A stretch of 64,000 nt of DNA. Source: Ovis canadensis (Eukaryota; Chordata; Mammalia; Artiodactyla; Bovidae). Location of the stretch: the NCBI RefSeq assembly GCF_042477335.2, contig NC_091727.1:121551501-121615500 (forward strand). The letters run 5' to 3'. The position numbers and the translations under genes were made by a program. The notes beneath the pieces are model-generated. The model saw nothing but the letters and a program-made list of their open reading frames with translations. It had not been told where the DNA came from and ran no database searches. Shown here one piece after another: positions 1 to 12,488 of this stretch (position 1 is its first letter; each line of letters starts with the position of its first letter).

Positions 1-79
1 GGTGCTCACTATTATCTACTGATTCTTTCTCTGAAGTCAGCAGATAAGCAATCTGTTTAGCTCCTTGTTAGAAAGCTAG

Positions 80-353
80 GAGAAGGTAATGGCACCCCAC
101 TCCAGTACTCTTGCCTGGAAAATCCCATGGACGGAGGAGCCTGGTAGGCTGCAGTCCATGGGGTCACTAAGAGTCGGACACGACTGAACAACTTCACTTT
201 CACTTTTCACTTTCATGCATTGGAGGAGGAAATGGCAACCTACTCCGGTGTCCTTGCCTGGAGAATCCCAGGGACAGGGGAGCCTGGTGGGCTGCCATCT
301 ATGGGGTCGCACAGAGTCAGACATGACTGAAGCAACTTAGCAGCAGCAGCAGC
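80..353 (+). mobile_element. Bov-A2 SINE (dimer)
   Basis: Two Bov-A monomers in tandem (GAGAAGG..AATGGCA, CTCCAGTACTCTTGCCTGG, GTCGGACACGACTGA) are joined by the typical CACTTTCACTTTTCACTTTC linker. The element ends in TTAGCAGCAGCAGC. Confidence 0.9.
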
Positions 354-1140
354 GGACCTACTTAACCTACAGTAAGAATCAGCATCCTGTAATCAGTCCT
401 GCCACATCAGAAGTTGGACCTTGGCACACATCTTTGGAAATATTTTTGATCTCTAGTAGACTACTGAGGATACCTTGGCATATTTGTGGAAGATGATCTA
501 AAACTCTAAAAATAGCTATGAGCACAATTCTCCCACATGTATACAATTTGAATAGGTCTGGCAAGATGCTTTTAACCTCATAAAAATGTCATAGACTGTT
601 GCAAATTGGCTTTACATGCTTCGATACACCTCATGTACAGATTAGCACTTTCTTTTATGACACCCAGGCTCTGTGCCCTCTACTCCAAACAGCAGGAAAA
701 ATTTATGAGCCAGAAAACCTTTCTTAGATATGACCTTAAGGCAGTAAGCAGTGGAATTTAGTTGCTCACAAGGCTGGAGTCTGAGGCTTCCAGAAATTGC
801 CAGGGACAGGGGGCAGTCATATTGAGGAAAATTGGGTTTTAGTGCCTTATAAATCTAACAAGGGAGCCAGGCTTGCAAATAACAAAACTTTGGAAAATGG
901 CAACTTTGTGCCAAATACAAGAATAGAGAGTGGATTACAACTATGATGTGGAGAGAGGCAAGCTTTGAACATGATTTTGAGAAAAAAAAATATCATTCTA
1001 TTGTGGATGTTAGGATTAAATGACTTTAATTCTCATACAAATATATGTGTGCCTCAAAAGGCGTTGGGAGCAAAATATAAGGTGTTTATCCTAAGACTTA
1101 TTTTGCATTTTTCTATTCTGGAACAAATATTTTTGAGTTA
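354..1140. other. Unassigned intergenic sequence
   Basis: Nothing recognisable. There are short chance frames only. Confidence 0.6.
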
Positions 1141-1664
1141 TACTATGTTCTAGAACACAAATACAAATTTGACACAGTCCCTGCCTTTTAGGAGTTCACA
1201 TCTGAGAGAAGGGAAACAAGACCAAAAGTGATATGTGTAATAACTAATGTGATACAGATACACGCAGAATGTTTCGAGAATGCAGTGAACTGGAGGGAAA
1301 TCAACTGATGAGAAGTTGAAGAAAGGCATTTTGGAAAAGTGATGTCAAACTGAATCTTGAAGGATGAGTAGGTTTTACTCAGTGGAAATAGTTTGAGGAG
1401 GTCATTTATATCCAGAGGAAGAGCATGGTGTGTGGCAAGAAACATAAGTGATTTAGTATGGCTAGACTAGAGCATAAAGTAAAAAGCATCTGAATGGTGA
1501 GGTGAGACTGGAGAAATAGGCAGGAACCAAATCATGAAAGGCCCTGTATACAATACTAAAGGAATTGGACCTTCTTTTGTAGGAAATAAGGAAGGTGGCA
1601 AGTGACCATTTTTGATAAGTCACTCTGGCAGCAATGTGGAAATAGGTAGAACCAACCAGAGGAG
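1141..1664. repeat. Old interspersed repeat of uncertain family, split by a BovB insertion
   Basis: The wording of this block (AATCATGAAAGGCCCTGTA, then GTCACTCTGGCAGCAATGTGG) resembles an ancient mammalian interspersed repeat. It seems to continue at about 2,758-2,880 on the other side of the BovB copy. I cannot name the family firmly. Confidence 0.4.
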
Positions 1665-2757
1665 AAACATCTATTTCTGCTTTATTGACTATGCCAAAGC
1701 CTTTGACTGTGTGGATCATGACAAACTGTGGAAAATTCTGAAAGAGATGGGAATACCAGATCACCTGACCTGCCTCTTCAGAAATCTGTATGCAGGTCAG
1801 GAAGCAACAGTTAGAACTGGACATGGAACAACAGACTGGTTCCAAACAGGAATAGGAGTATGTCAAGGCTTTATATTGTCACCCTGCTTATTTAACTTAT
1901 ATGCAGAGTACATCATGAGAAACGCTGGGCTGGATGAAGCACAAGCTGAAATCAAGATTGCCAGGAGAAATATCAATAACCTCAGATATGCAGATGACAC
2001 CACCCTTATGGCAGAAAGCGAAGAAGAACGAAAGAGCCTCTTGATGAATGTGAAAGAGGAGAGTGAAAAAGTTGGCTTAAAGCTCAACATTCATAAAACG
2101 AAGATCATGGCATCCAGTCCCATCACTTCATGGGAATAGATGGGGAAACGGTGGAAACAGTGGCTGACTATTTTTTGGGGCTCCAAAATCACTGCAGATG
2201 GTGACTGCAGCCATGAAATTAAAAGACGCTTGCTCCTTGGAAAGAAAGTTATGATCAACCTAGATAGCATATTCAAAAGCAGAGACATTACTTAGTCAAC
2301 AAAGGTTCGTCTAGTTAAAGCTATGGTTTTTCCAGCAGTCACGTATGGATGTGAGAGTTGGACTATGAAGAAAGCTGAGTGCCGAAGAATTGATGCTTTT
2401 GAAGTGTGGTGTTGGAGAAGACTCTTGAGAATCTCTTGGACTGCAAGGAAATCCAACCAGTCCATCCTAAAGGAGATCAGTCCTGGGTGTTCATTGGAAG
2501 TACTGATGTTGAAGCTGAAACTTCCATACTTTGGCCACCTAATGGGAAGAGCTGACTCATTTGAAAAGACCCTGATGCTGGGAAAGCTTGAAGGCAGGAG
2601 AAGAAGGGGACAACAGAGGATGAGATGGTTGGATGGCGTCACCGACTCAATGGAGATGAGTTTGGGTGAACTGTGGAGCTGTTGATGGACAGGGAGGCCT
2701 GGCGTGCTGCAGTCCATTGGTTGCAGTCAGACACGACTGAGCGACTGAACTGAACTG
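1665..2757 (+). mobile_element. 5'-truncated BovB LINE with broken reverse transcriptase
   Basis: The + strand encodes the palm and C-terminal part of the BovB (RTE clade) reverse transcriptase, which in intact copies copies LINE RNA into genomic [20 protein letters not shown] and [13 protein letters not shown] are visible; the catalytic YADD is kept. A one-base loss near 2,137 shifts the frame and a stop follows near 2,295, so the copy is dead. It ends with the usual CTGAACTGA tail. A short duplicated AGAGG may flank it. Confidence 0.9.
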
Positions 2758-3147
2758 AGAGGCAAGACCAGAAGCAGGGACACTAGTTAGGAAGCTGGTG
2801 TAATAATTCAAGGGAGAGACAACTAGGGTCTATTTCAGATGGCAGAAAGGGGACGGATTTGAGTTTGAGACTATTTAGTAAGAGTTTTGTTGTTGTTGCT
2901 CTTTTGTTTTGATCCAAGACTGAATTTGATCTTGAGGTCAAAGGGGTTAATGTGGTGGCAATAGGAAAAGAGTAATGGGATGGCGTGATGCAGCGTCAAA
3001 AAAGATTATTTCAGAGAAGATATTTGTTGAAAATTTCTTCTGAAAGTGTTATTTTCAAAAAATATTCTGCTCAGCTTTCGAGGTAACCATTTACTGGAGA
3101 TTGTTGCTTAGACTGTTGAGGGTTAATAACTCACATGTTTTAGCCTG
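2758..3147. other. Intervening sequence, partly old repeat
   Basis: This probably continues the old interspersed repeat interrupted at 1,664. No gene is seen. Confidence 0.4.
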
Positions 3148-3772
3148 CTCTATGGCATCTGGTCCCATCACTTCATGGGAAATAGATGGGGAAACAGTGT
3201 CAGACTTTATTTTGGGGGGCTCCAAAATCACTGCAGATGGTGACTGCAGCCATGAAATTAAAAGACACATACTCCTTGGAAGAAAAGTTATGACCAACCT
3301 AGATAGCATATTCAAAAGCAGAGACATTACTTTGCCGACTAAGGTCTGTCTAGTCAAGGCTATGGTTTTTCCTGTGGTCATGTATGGATGTGAGAGTTGG
3401 ACTATGAAGAAGGCTGAGTGCCGAAGAATTGATGCTTTTGAACTGTGGTGTTGGAGAAGACTCTTGAGAGTCTCTTGGACTGCAAGGAGATCCAACCAGT
3501 CCATTCTGAAGGAGATCAACCCTGGGATTTCTTTGGAAGGAATGATGCTAAAGCTGAAGCTCCAATACTTTGGCCACCTCATGTGAAGAGTTGACTCATT
3601 GGAAAAGACTCTGATGCTGGGAGGGATTGGGGGCAGGAGGAGAAGGGGACGACCTAGGATGAGATGGCTGGATGGCATCACGGACTCGATGGAAGTGAGT
3701 CTGAGTGAACTCCAGGAGTTGGTGATGGACAGGGAGGCACACGACTGAGCGACTGAACTAACTGAACTGAGG
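3148..3772 (+). mobile_element. BovB LINE 3' fragment
   Basis: This + strand copy contains the post-catalytic part of the BovB RT ([50 protein letters not shown]). A stop within the C-terminal part (CTCATGTGAAG, about 3,582) and a deletion near the 3' end make it inactive. It ends in CTAACTGAACTGA. Confidence 0.9.
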
Positions 3773-4430
3773 CTAAATTATACAGTGGGAATAAAGAAAG
3801 TTAGGGTTAGTATGAGGGAGCCAGGCTCTGCTAGCTGTCTCCTTTCCCTTTCTCGCAAGGCACAAATATCCTGTAAGCAATCTCATACACACACAAAAAG
3901 GAGCTTTCTGTGCCAGAAATGTTTATTTTGCAAAGGAAGAGTCTAGAAGACCATATGGAATCCAATTGATAATATATCACTTCAGAATGTACAAGAACAG
4001 TAAGAAGTAACTAGAATAAAAGGTAAATTGTTAGTGATTTACACTGAGTCACAGAGAATTAAGTTTAAAATATTAACTTTTTTGAGATACAGGTTGATTA
4101 TACATTGGAAAATGAATCTTGTGTAAGAAAAAAGTCAGAATAAACAGTGTATCAGATTATGAGATAAGGTTATAGTAGAATGTAATTATACAAAGCACAT
4201 CAATGAAAATGAACTCAGAATTCTTAATACTGAATAAATTAATCAGGAAGAATTAGATGATATATTATGCTTGGAAAAGAAGAGAAAAAATCCCAGGCTT
4301 AGATTACATAAATGTGACTATGCAATTATTATTGAATATAGATGTGAAAGGAGATGTAAATGTTAAATTAACACTAAATATCTATTAATGTCAAGGAAAC
4401 AAGGAATAGAACTAGGGAATAAATGTTTAA
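3773..4430. other. Unassigned AT-rich intergenic sequence
   Basis: No gene or named repeat was recognised. Confidence 0.5.
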
Positions 4431-4920
4431 TCCATCTCCAAATCCTGTTAAGTCTTCCTGTAAAACCTCTCTTAAATTTGTCTCCTAAACATTTCTCTAA
4501 CACCACTACCTTAGTCTAACATCACAATTAATTTCCCCCACTCCAGTTTCCTTCTGCCTAAACTCATTGAGCATAATCATGCCAGATCCTCTGAGAAATT
4601 TATCTAATGAATCCAACCTAATCACCTCTTTCTGACTTCAAGACCAACCATAATCCAGTTCTATCTTACTTATGTAAGCTTATTTTCCATTCTCCCCAAT
4701 ATGTGCCCTTTGCTCTGGTCAGGCCATGTTGAATACTGTTCCTAAAACACCACACGCTTATTTCTGTGTTTGCCCTTTCCTGAGGTGTCATATCCCTTCT
4801 GCTCTGTCTAGGCCATCACTCTTCAAGATTCAGATCAAGTTCCTCCATAAATATTTCCTTAACTCTATTCTCTGATTTCCCAGTACCATTATAAATGGAA
4901 TCAATTATTACATGCAAGTC
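4430..4920 (+). repeat. L2-type LINE remnant
   Basis: Degenerate L2 3' region text (TTTGCTCTGGTCAGGCCATG, CTTCAAGATTCAGATCAAGT, TTCCTCCATAAATATTTCC). Strongly diverged. Confidence 0.5.
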
Positions 4921-5154
4921 TTGCTTCCACAACTACATTGCAAACTCATCAAAGGGATATAATTGATGATTGCTTCAATAATCTCAATTGGAGCTAAACC
5001 ATTTTTATTCAAATATTTTAGGCCATTTTGATACAGTAGATAGTTGGACTCTAAGGACATATTTATTTCCTAATTATATACAGACATTTAATTCAGAGTT
5101 ATATTTCATTATTTTTGTCAAGAAAGCATACTGAGAGTAAATTCACATTGTTGT

Positions 5155-5222
5155 ATGGCATAAACCAACACAGTACTATAAAGCAATTATCTTCCAATTA
5201 AAAATAAAAATTAAAAAAAGAA
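5155..5222 (+). mobile_element. Very short bovine L1 3' end
   Basis: AGTACTATAAAGCAATTATC, then a TCCAATTAAAAATAAA tail, is the terminal sequence of artiodactyl L1 elements, heavily 5'-truncated. Confidence 0.65.
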
Positions 5223-5379
5223 TAAACTTAACTCACTCAATTTAATTCTTTGGTCAATTTATATTAAATGCCATTAAAACATTTAACTATTTTTTGTACT
5301 AACTTTGATTTTATTGAAATTTTATTCTTAAATCTTTTCCTTGTTTATTTTGCAATGAATAATTTGTCAATTTTAACAT

Positions 5380-7830
5380 TTTTCTAGAGGTATAATTGAC
5401 ATCAAATAAATTGTACATATGGAAAGTATAAATTTGATAATTTTTGGCATATATACACACCCATGAAACCATTATCATGATTAAGATGTGAATATTCTTA
5501 TTACCCCCAAGAATTTTTTAATGCTCCTTTGTGATTTCTCTGCCCATGATCCCAAGCTCTATATGCCTCCAGAAAACCACTAGTCTGCTTTCTGTCCGTA
5601 GAGATTAGTTGGCATTTTTTGAGTTTTATGTAAAGGGAATCATACATTATGTACTTTTTTTTCTGGCTTTTTTATTCAGCATATTTATTTTGAAATCCAT
5701 TCACTTTGTTATATTGTATCAATAGTTCATTCCTGTCTATTACTGAAAGGTACTCCACTGTATGGAAATAATCCAATTTTTTTGTCCATTCTTCTATTGA
5801 TATACATTTACGCTGTCATCAGTTTTTGACTATTTGACTAACAGTTTTTGACTATTCCAGACAAATACTCTGTTAACATTCATATGCAAATCTTTGTATG
5901 TCTGTGAGCTTTCATTTCTCTTGAGTAAATATCTAGGAGTGGACCAACTAAACCGTACAGTGGATGTTTGTTAAACATTTTAAGAAATTGCCATACTGTT
6001 TCCAAAGTGGTTTTACCCTTCTACATTTCCAACAGCAGAGTATGAGGGTTCCAGTTTCTCCATATCCTTGTTAACATTTGATATGGTCAATGTTTTTAAT
6101 ATTAGTAATTCTAATAGAGGTATGGTAGTATCTCATAGTTTTATTTTTCATTCAGTAATGAGTAATGATGTTGACCACTTTTTCATGAGCTTGTTTGCCA
6201 TCCAGAGATTTTCTTTGGTGAAATGTTCAAATCTTTGGCTCATTTTTTTATTGGGTTGTTTTCTTAATATTACTTATGATTCTCATTACTCTGGAGAGTT
6301 AGGTACATAGTGTAATTACGAGTCTTTATCTTATGTATGGTTTGAAAATATTTTCTCTCATTCTGTGTGTTTTTTTTATTCTTTGAACAATGTCTTTCAA
6401 AGAGCAGAGGTTTATAATGTTGATGAAGTCCAATTTATCAATCGTTTCTTTTATGGATTGTGCTATTTGTGTTATATTTGAGAAGTCTTTGTCTAAATCA
6501 AGGTCAGAAATATTTTCTCCTTTGTTTTAACTTTTCAATTTTACGTAAGTCTATGATGGATTACCGGTAAATTTTTAGATGTAATGTGAAGTATGGATCC
6601 AACTTTGTCTGTTTTTTGCATATGGATATTCAATTGTGCTAGCACTATTTGCTAAAACTGTCTTTTTCCTACTGACTTGTCTTTACACCTTTGTCAAAAG
6701 TCATTTGCCAATAAACAAGAGATTATTTTTGGGCTTTCTATTCTGTGCAATTGACTTATGTATCTATATTTATACCAGTACAACACTATCTTAGTGTAGC
6801 TTTGTAGTAAGTCTTGCATTTTGATAGTCTTAGTCTTCCAACTTTGTTTTCTTTTTCCAAGTTGTTTCCACTATTCTAGAGTATTTGCATTTTCATATGA
6901 ATTTTAAAATTAGCTTGTCAGCTTCTCCTAAAAAAAGGCCTGCTGAGACTTTGGAGAGAACTGGCACCATAGCAATATTGTCTTCTAATCCATGAAGATG
7001 ATATATCTATTTATTTATTTATGTTTTATTTAATTTCCTTTAGCGATGGTCTGTAGTATTCAGTGTGCAGGTCTTTCACATCTTTGTCAGAGTTTCTATC
7101 CTTTACCTTTGCCAAACTCACTTATTTGTTCTTATAGCTTTATTATAGATTCCATTTATTTTCTAAATAGATGATCATATTATCTGTGAATAAAGACTCC
7201 TTTCCAATCTGGATGCCAGCCTCCTTCCCTTCCTTTTTTCCTTTCCCATTTCCCTTCTATCCTCTTACCCTTATTTCCTCTTTTCTCTACCTTCTTTCTC
7301 TCTTGCTTTCTTACTCCATCTGGAAACTTTAGTACAATATTCATGAATTGGACACTCTTGAACACCCTTGTCTTGTTCCTGATCTTAGAGAGAAAGGATT
7401 CAGTCTTTCGCAATCACAGCTCAGTGGTCAAGAATCTGCCTGCAAATGCTGGAGACATAAGAGAGGCAGGTTGATCCCTGGGTTGGGAAGATCCCTCGGA
7501 GAAAGGAATGGCAACCCACTCCAGTATTCTTGCCTGGAGAATCTCATGGATTGCAAAGCACAATGGGCTACAGTCCAGGGGGTTGCAAAGAGTCTGACAC
7601 AACTGAGCATACACTCATGCACATTTCCACCATTAGGTTTATTTTTAGCTGTAGGTTTTTCATAGATCCCCTTTTTTCCAGCTGAAGAAGTTTCTGGAAA
7701 CTCACTCAAAACAATAAGATTGGGCAGTTGCAGGCCTTACTTCTTTTGTGTCTCATACCAGTATTACTGTTTTTGTTGACTGATAGTATTTTGAAAGTCA
7801 TCATTCTATATACATTGTCCAAATTTTTGA
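5380..7830 (-). mobile_element. Ancient L1 (L1M type), 3' half
   Basis: Antisense L1 ORF2 and 3' UTR text runs through this block (TTATTCAGCATATTTATTTT, then TCTCATTCTGTGTGTTTTT, then CCCTTGTCTTGTTCCTGATC). It is highly diverged with no open ORF2. A Bov-tA SINE interrupts it at about 7,405-7,625, and L1 sequence resumes afterwards. Confidence 0.75.
7405..7625 (+). mobile_element. Bov-tA SINE inside ancient L1
   Basis: A degenerate tRNA-Glu-like head (AGCTCAGTGGTCAAGAATCTG) is followed by a Bov-A monomer (CCACTCCAGTATTCTTGCC). Confidence 0.85.
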
Positions 7831-8355
7831 TGGTCTCAGGTGAGAGGCTAAGTTTTGTCTTTAAAGCAGAAGAACTAACATTTTTTTTTCTGTGTCATAT
7901 ATAATATAGTAAAGATATTTAAAAACTGAACATTCCCAGTACTGGCAAAGGTATTTTTACTTAGAAAATTCCCTGGTGGTCTAGTGGTTAGGACTCTGTA
8001 CTTTTACTAATGAGGGCATAAATTCAGTCCTCAGTCTGGGAACTAAGATCCCACAAGCCATGTGGTACAGCCAAAAAATTTTTTTCTTGCTTATATTGCT
8101 ATTGACAATGTAAACTGGTACAAGACTTTTGGAAATAACTTGACAATGTTTATTAAGAGGATTAAAGTACTTCTACTCTATGATTGAATAACTGAATTTC
8201 TTAGGATCTAACATAAAGGAATAGTAAGAAAAATTCTTTATTAATAAGAATGTTAGTAGAAAGCTTATATATAATAAAGGAATATTGGTAAGAACCCAGC
8301 TATCCCATAGCAGATATACATATCAAGTGGTATGTGGTTATATAATTGGCCATCA
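7831..8355. other. Intergenic sequence containing one CHR SINE
   Basis: Apart from the CHR element at 7,966-8,090, nothing is recognised here. Confidence 0.5.
7966..8090 (+). mobile_element. CHR-type SINE
   Basis: It starts AATTCCCTGGTGGTCTAGTG, the tRNA-derived head of cetartiodactyl CHR SINEs, and ends with GATCCCACAAGCCATGTGG and a short A/T-rich tail. Confidence 0.8.
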
Positions 8356-8644
8356 TCAAAAAGTCTACAAATAGTAAATGCTGGAGAAGGTGTCGAGAAA
8401 AGGGAAACTTTCTACACTGTTTGGTGGGAATGTAAATTGGTATAGCCACTATAAAAAACAGTATGGAAGTTCCCTAAAAAACTAAAATAGAGTTAGTTAC
8501 CATATGATCTAGTAATCCCACTCCTGGGCAAAACTATAATTCAAAAAGATACATGTACCCCAATGTTCGTAGCAGCACTATTTACTATAGCCAAGACATG
8601 GAAGCAATGTAAATATCCACTGACAGATAAATGAGTAAAGAAGA

Positions 8645-8675
8645 TGTGGTGTGTGTGTTTGTGTGTATGTATGTG

Positions 8676-8706
<31 letters not shown>

Positions 8707-8720
8707 GCATGTGTGTGTAT
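8645..8720. repeat. Microsatellite (TG)n/(TA)n
   Basis: Mixed TG, TATG and TA dinucleotide run. Confidence 0.95.
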
Positions 8721-8975
8721 AATGGAATATTAGTCTTCTAAAAGTATGAAATAATGACATGTGCAGCAACATGGATGGACCTAGAGATTATCATACTAAG
8801 TGAAGTAAGTTAGAGAAAGACAAATATCATATGATATCACTTGTATATGGAAGCTAAAAAAATGATGCAAATGAACTTATTTTAAAAACAGAAATAGACT
8901 CACAGAAAAAACACTTTATGGTTACCAAAGGGGAGAAGTGGGGGGAGGGATAAGTTAGGAGTTTGGAATTAACAA

Positions 8976-8977
<2 letters not shown>

Positions 8978-9040
<63 letters not shown>

Positions 9041-9041
9041 A
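8978..9041. repeat. Microsatellite (CA)n(TA)n
   Basis: About 20 CA units run directly into about 11 TA units. Confidence 0.97.
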
Positions 9042-9120
9042 TTGTTAAACAATATGGACCTACTGTATAGCACAAGGAACTATATTCAGTATTTTGTAAT
9101 AACCCATAGTGGAAAATAAT

Positions 9121-9193
9121 CTGACAGAGGAGCCTAATGGGCTATAGTCCATATGGTTGCAAAGAATTGGACACGACTGAAGAGACTTAGCAT
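9121..9193 (+). mobile_element. Bov-A SINE fragment
   Basis: ACAGAGGAGCCTAATGGGCT through TTGGACACGACTGAAGAGAC; followed by a TG/TA-rich tail to about 9,260. Confidence 0.8.
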
Positions 9194-9514
9194 GTGTGTG
9201 TGTGTGTATATATATATATACATATATTGTGTATATATTTATATGGTGTATATATACATATATACATAAAAGTCAGTCACTTTGTTGTACACTTGAAACA
9301 TAAATTATATTTCAATTAAAAAAAGGGTTGATGTGAAACTTGATGAAAGTTGTTAATGAATAAACTTAATGATTTTATATAAGTTAACCAGGCAGCACTT
9401 AGCAACTGTTTTATGGAGATAGTTTGGAAGGAGTTAAACAGCTAAGAATTTTTGGACTGAGAAAAGATACAAGGCAAATATCAATAGATTACTGCCAGAA
9501 GTTACAGTGGTTAA

Positions 9515-9690
9515 GAGCCTCAGTTTAGCAGTCAGGTATATTTCTATTCAAATTTTTGCTGTGCCACTTCTCAACTGAGACCTTGAACTAGTTACTTAAT
9601 TTCTCTGGAGTGTAGTATCCTCACATGTAAAATGGGGATAATACTGTCCACTGCATAAGACTCTTGTGCAATTAAGAGAGATAATTTACC
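9515..9690 (+). repeat. MIR SINE
   Basis: MIR core text: TGTGCCACTTCTCAACTGAG, then CTTAATTTCTCTGGAG, then ACATGTAAAATGGGGATAAT. Confidence 0.8.
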
Positions 9691-9734
9691 TTTCACTGCT
9701 AGATATTATTAGCTAGTAGAAAATTTTAATGATA

Positions 9735-9932
9735 ACAATAATGACAATGATACTAGCTAAAGTTCTTACCATATGCTAGACTTGTATTAATTTTAATCCT
9801 CATAATATCCCTATAAGGTAGGTAGTATTATCATTCCTATTTTTCAGATGAAAATGAAGTCATGAAGAAACTAAGGTTCTTGCCCAAGGCCACATAATTA
9901 TTAAGTGGTAGAAGGGTAGAAGTAGAAAAGTC
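9735..9932 (+). repeat. MIR SINE
   Basis: MIR 3' half: TTAATCCTCATAATATCCCT, TTTTTCAGATGAAAATGAAG, CTTGCCCAAGGCCACATAAT. Confidence 0.8.
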
Positions 9933-10279
9933 AATTAGGAGACAACTGTAGTAGTCCAGAGAAAATAGTGACTTGAGTTAAGGTTGTGGCAGTGGAGATA
10001 ATGCTAGTAGTCAAACAGTATGGTGTATTTTTATCTTTGGTTTTGTCAGCTTCTCAGAAGTTTATTGTCTATGACCAGTAGGAGAAATCTCAACCAGCTC
10101 AGGAAATTTTAAAGTCCTCTGAAACTTTAAGTATGTATCTTGGAAAAAAAGAATTTATTCTAAGTAGAGGTATTTAAGATGAAGATTTTATTAAGGAGAG
10201 TTTAAGAAATACAAAATGGAAGAAGGGGATGAAGTCATCAAGGATAACCTAACACTTTACTAATTAGTACCTTAGAATT

Positions 10280-10409
10280 GGAGAAGGAAATGGCAACCCA
10301 CTCCAGTATTCTTGCCTGGAGAATCCTATGGACAGAGGAACCTTGCGGGCTGCAGTCCATGGGGTCGCAAGAGTCGGACACGACTGGGTGACTTTGACTA
10401 CTACTTGAC
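10280..10409 (+). mobile_element. Bov-A SINE with 12-bp target-site duplication
   Basis: A single Bov-A unit is flanked by TACCTTAGAATT at 10,268-10,279 and again at 10,410-10,421, a perfect duplication. Confidence 0.92.
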
Positions 10410-10421
10410 TACCTTAGAATT

Positions 10422-11320
10422 ATTTACTCCATTATTTAATGACTATGGCTAGCTGTTTTAAGAAAGAGATTTTTAAAACCACAAAAGAGTGGCAAAGTAT
10501 GTTAGTTTCCTACATCAATACACCTATTAAAGCCTGGAAGTGTGAAACATGAGGTCATCAGAACCAATATATTTTCTCCTACTTTGTAGAATCATACCAT
10601 AATTGTAGACAAAGTACTTAAGCAGAAGTAAGTGTCTTCTTAAGGGTCAGCATTGCCAACCTATACTTATAAGTGAAGGCTGAAATTTCTGACTGCCACA
10701 CCAAAAAAAACCACATCTAAAATATTCTGCAATACTTCATAACACACTCTCTTATTGAGGGAACAGAGCTTTGACCCTTCTTCTGACAACCCACCAATAG
10801 GCTAACTGGGGTCATGATCATGACCATGGTTCAGAAGAAATAGTCTTATTGCTACATAGAGAGAAGCACTGGATTTTAAGGTCACGTGTGACCCAGTTAT
10901 CGCTTGAGAGCTTCAGGTTAACAGATTCAGCCTTTTAAAGAAATTGCATCAAAAATTTAAAAAAAACAAACATAATTTAGGCACACTGCCACCAGGCCTG
11001 AAGTCACTTCAGTCACAGTCCCACAGAGATTTATTTCATATGTTTATTTGATTTAGAGAAAGAAACAAAACCCCATAAACCTCTAACAGACACACTTTGC
11101 CATATATAGTGATGAAGATTTGAAGCAAAATTTAAGGTAAACAAATATAATTAGACTTTGGTAGATGCCCAACTTGATTCTTCATCATTTCATTCCAACC
11201 TTCATTTTATACACAGATTTTGGTCCAGTATTTCTATTTCATTCTGTTTAAGGAAATACAGAATCTAAACCTTTTTGGGATTCATCTTTTCTCCTGGGGT
11301 TTTAATCTATCTTATATTGT
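10422..11320. other. Unassigned intergenic sequence
   Basis: No gene or named repeat was recognised. It contains a perfect inverted repeat around an E-box at 10,880-10,893. Confidence 0.5.
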
Positions 11321-11333
11321 AATTCTTTTAACA

Positions 11334-11520
11334 TTGTTGTTCATAAGCTAAGTTGTGTACAACTCTTTGCAACCTCCTCTGTTTCTGGGGTTCTTCAGGC
11401 AAGAATATTGGAATGAGTTGCCATTTCCTTCTCCAGGGTATCTTCCCGAACTAGGGGTCAAACCTAAGTCTTCTGCATTGGCAGGTGGATTCTTTACCAT
11501 TTGAGCCACCTGGGAAGCCC
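11334..11520 (-). mobile_element. Bov-tA SINE with 13-bp target-site duplication
   Basis: Antisense Bov-A monomer plus tRNA-Glu-like head (ends TTGAGCCACCTGGGAAGCCC). AATTCTTTTAACA at 11,321 matches AATTCCTTTAACA at 11,521 with one mismatch. Confidence 0.9.
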
Positions 11521-11533
11521 AATTCCTTTAACA

Positions 11534-11976
11534 GGTTTTACTGAAATGTCATTAACATCTTTTATTTTTTTCCCTTACACATGTATAGCCTGCCATGACA
11601 GTTGCCTAGGTCTTCCTTTTAGGAATTTAGATTTTACTTGAAAAGGCCCAATTTCATCATTTTCTCTCACATACTGCCAGCAGAGGAAGATAATTATACA
11701 AGATTGCCCAAAAGGCATATGGCTTGTTTCCATGTTTACCTATAAAAAGGAGACTTATAAAAAGGAAATAGGATTACTTTCCAATGTAATACCAAAGAAA
11801 ATGAAAAAATCTTTCTCAGCCTTATATTTTCTAATTGGACATAAGAGTAGTCTGAATAATTTAATGTGATATTTTATTTACTTTCTTTTGGCCAAGCTAA
11901 ACTAAGCAAAAATTCAGCAATCTGTATTTTACACACTAATAAGAAATTCTTCAGGATTTTTTAATAGACCTTTGTT
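11534..11976. other. Unassigned intergenic sequence
   Basis: Nothing recognised. Confidence 0.5.
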
Positions 11977-12205
11977 GCTTCAGTTCAGTTCATTCACTCA
12001 GTCATGTCCGACTCTGTGACCCCATGGACTGTGGCACGCCAGGCTTCCCTGTCCATTACTAACTCCCAGAGCTTACTCAAAATCATGTCCATCAAGTCGG
12101 TGATGCCATCCAACCATCTGATTCTCTGTTGTCCCATTCTCCTATCTTCAATCTTTCCCGGCATCAGGGTCTTTTCTAATGAGTCAGTTCTTCATTACCT
12201 CCACC
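11977..12205 (-). mobile_element. BovB LINE 3' end, left half of a rearranged copy
   Basis: Antisense BovB terminal sequence (CTCAGTCATGTCCGACTCTG, TCGGTGATGCCATCCAACCA). The match is lost near 12,195, where sequence from the other end of a BovB begins in the opposite direction. Confidence 0.85.
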
Positions 12206-12474
12206 ATAGTTTGGCCTCAGGTCAAATAACAGGGAGGGAACATAGCCCCACCCATCAACAGAAAATTAGATTAAAGATTTATGGAGCCCTGCCCATCAAA
12301 ACAAGACCCAGTTCCCCCGACAGTCAGTCTCTCCAATCAGGAAGCTTCCATAAGCCTTTATCCTTATTCATCAGAGGGCAGACAGAATGAAAACCCACAA
12401 TATCAGAAAACTAATCAAACTGATTACATAGACCACAGCCTTGTCTAACTCAATGAAACTATGAGCCATGCCAT
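12206..12474 (+). mobile_element. BovB LINE 5' region, inverted half of the rearranged copy
   Basis: TTTGGCCTCAGGTCAAA through CTCAATGAAACTATGAGCC matches, in reverse complement, the 5' region of the BovB at about 31,530-31,800 in this same window. The match breaks at 12,474 and resumes at 12,658. Confidence 0.85.
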
Positions 12475-12488
12475 AGTTGTATGGCTCA

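Larger units (their letters stand above)
8355..9330 (+). mobile_element. L1 3' end with internal microsatellites
   Basis: L1 ORF2 end and 3' UTR in + orientation: GGAGAAGGTGTCGAGAAAAG, ATGATCTAGTAATCCCACTC, ACATGGATGGACCTAGAGAT, and a terminal GTTGTACACTTGAAACATAA. It is interrupted by (TG)n(TA)n and (CA)n(TA)n runs and a Bov-A fragment. Confidence 0.8.

Noticed and set aside
2292..2717. 141-codon minus-strand frame
   Set aside because: Antisense shadow of a BovB RT region; the same shadow recurs at the other BovB copies.
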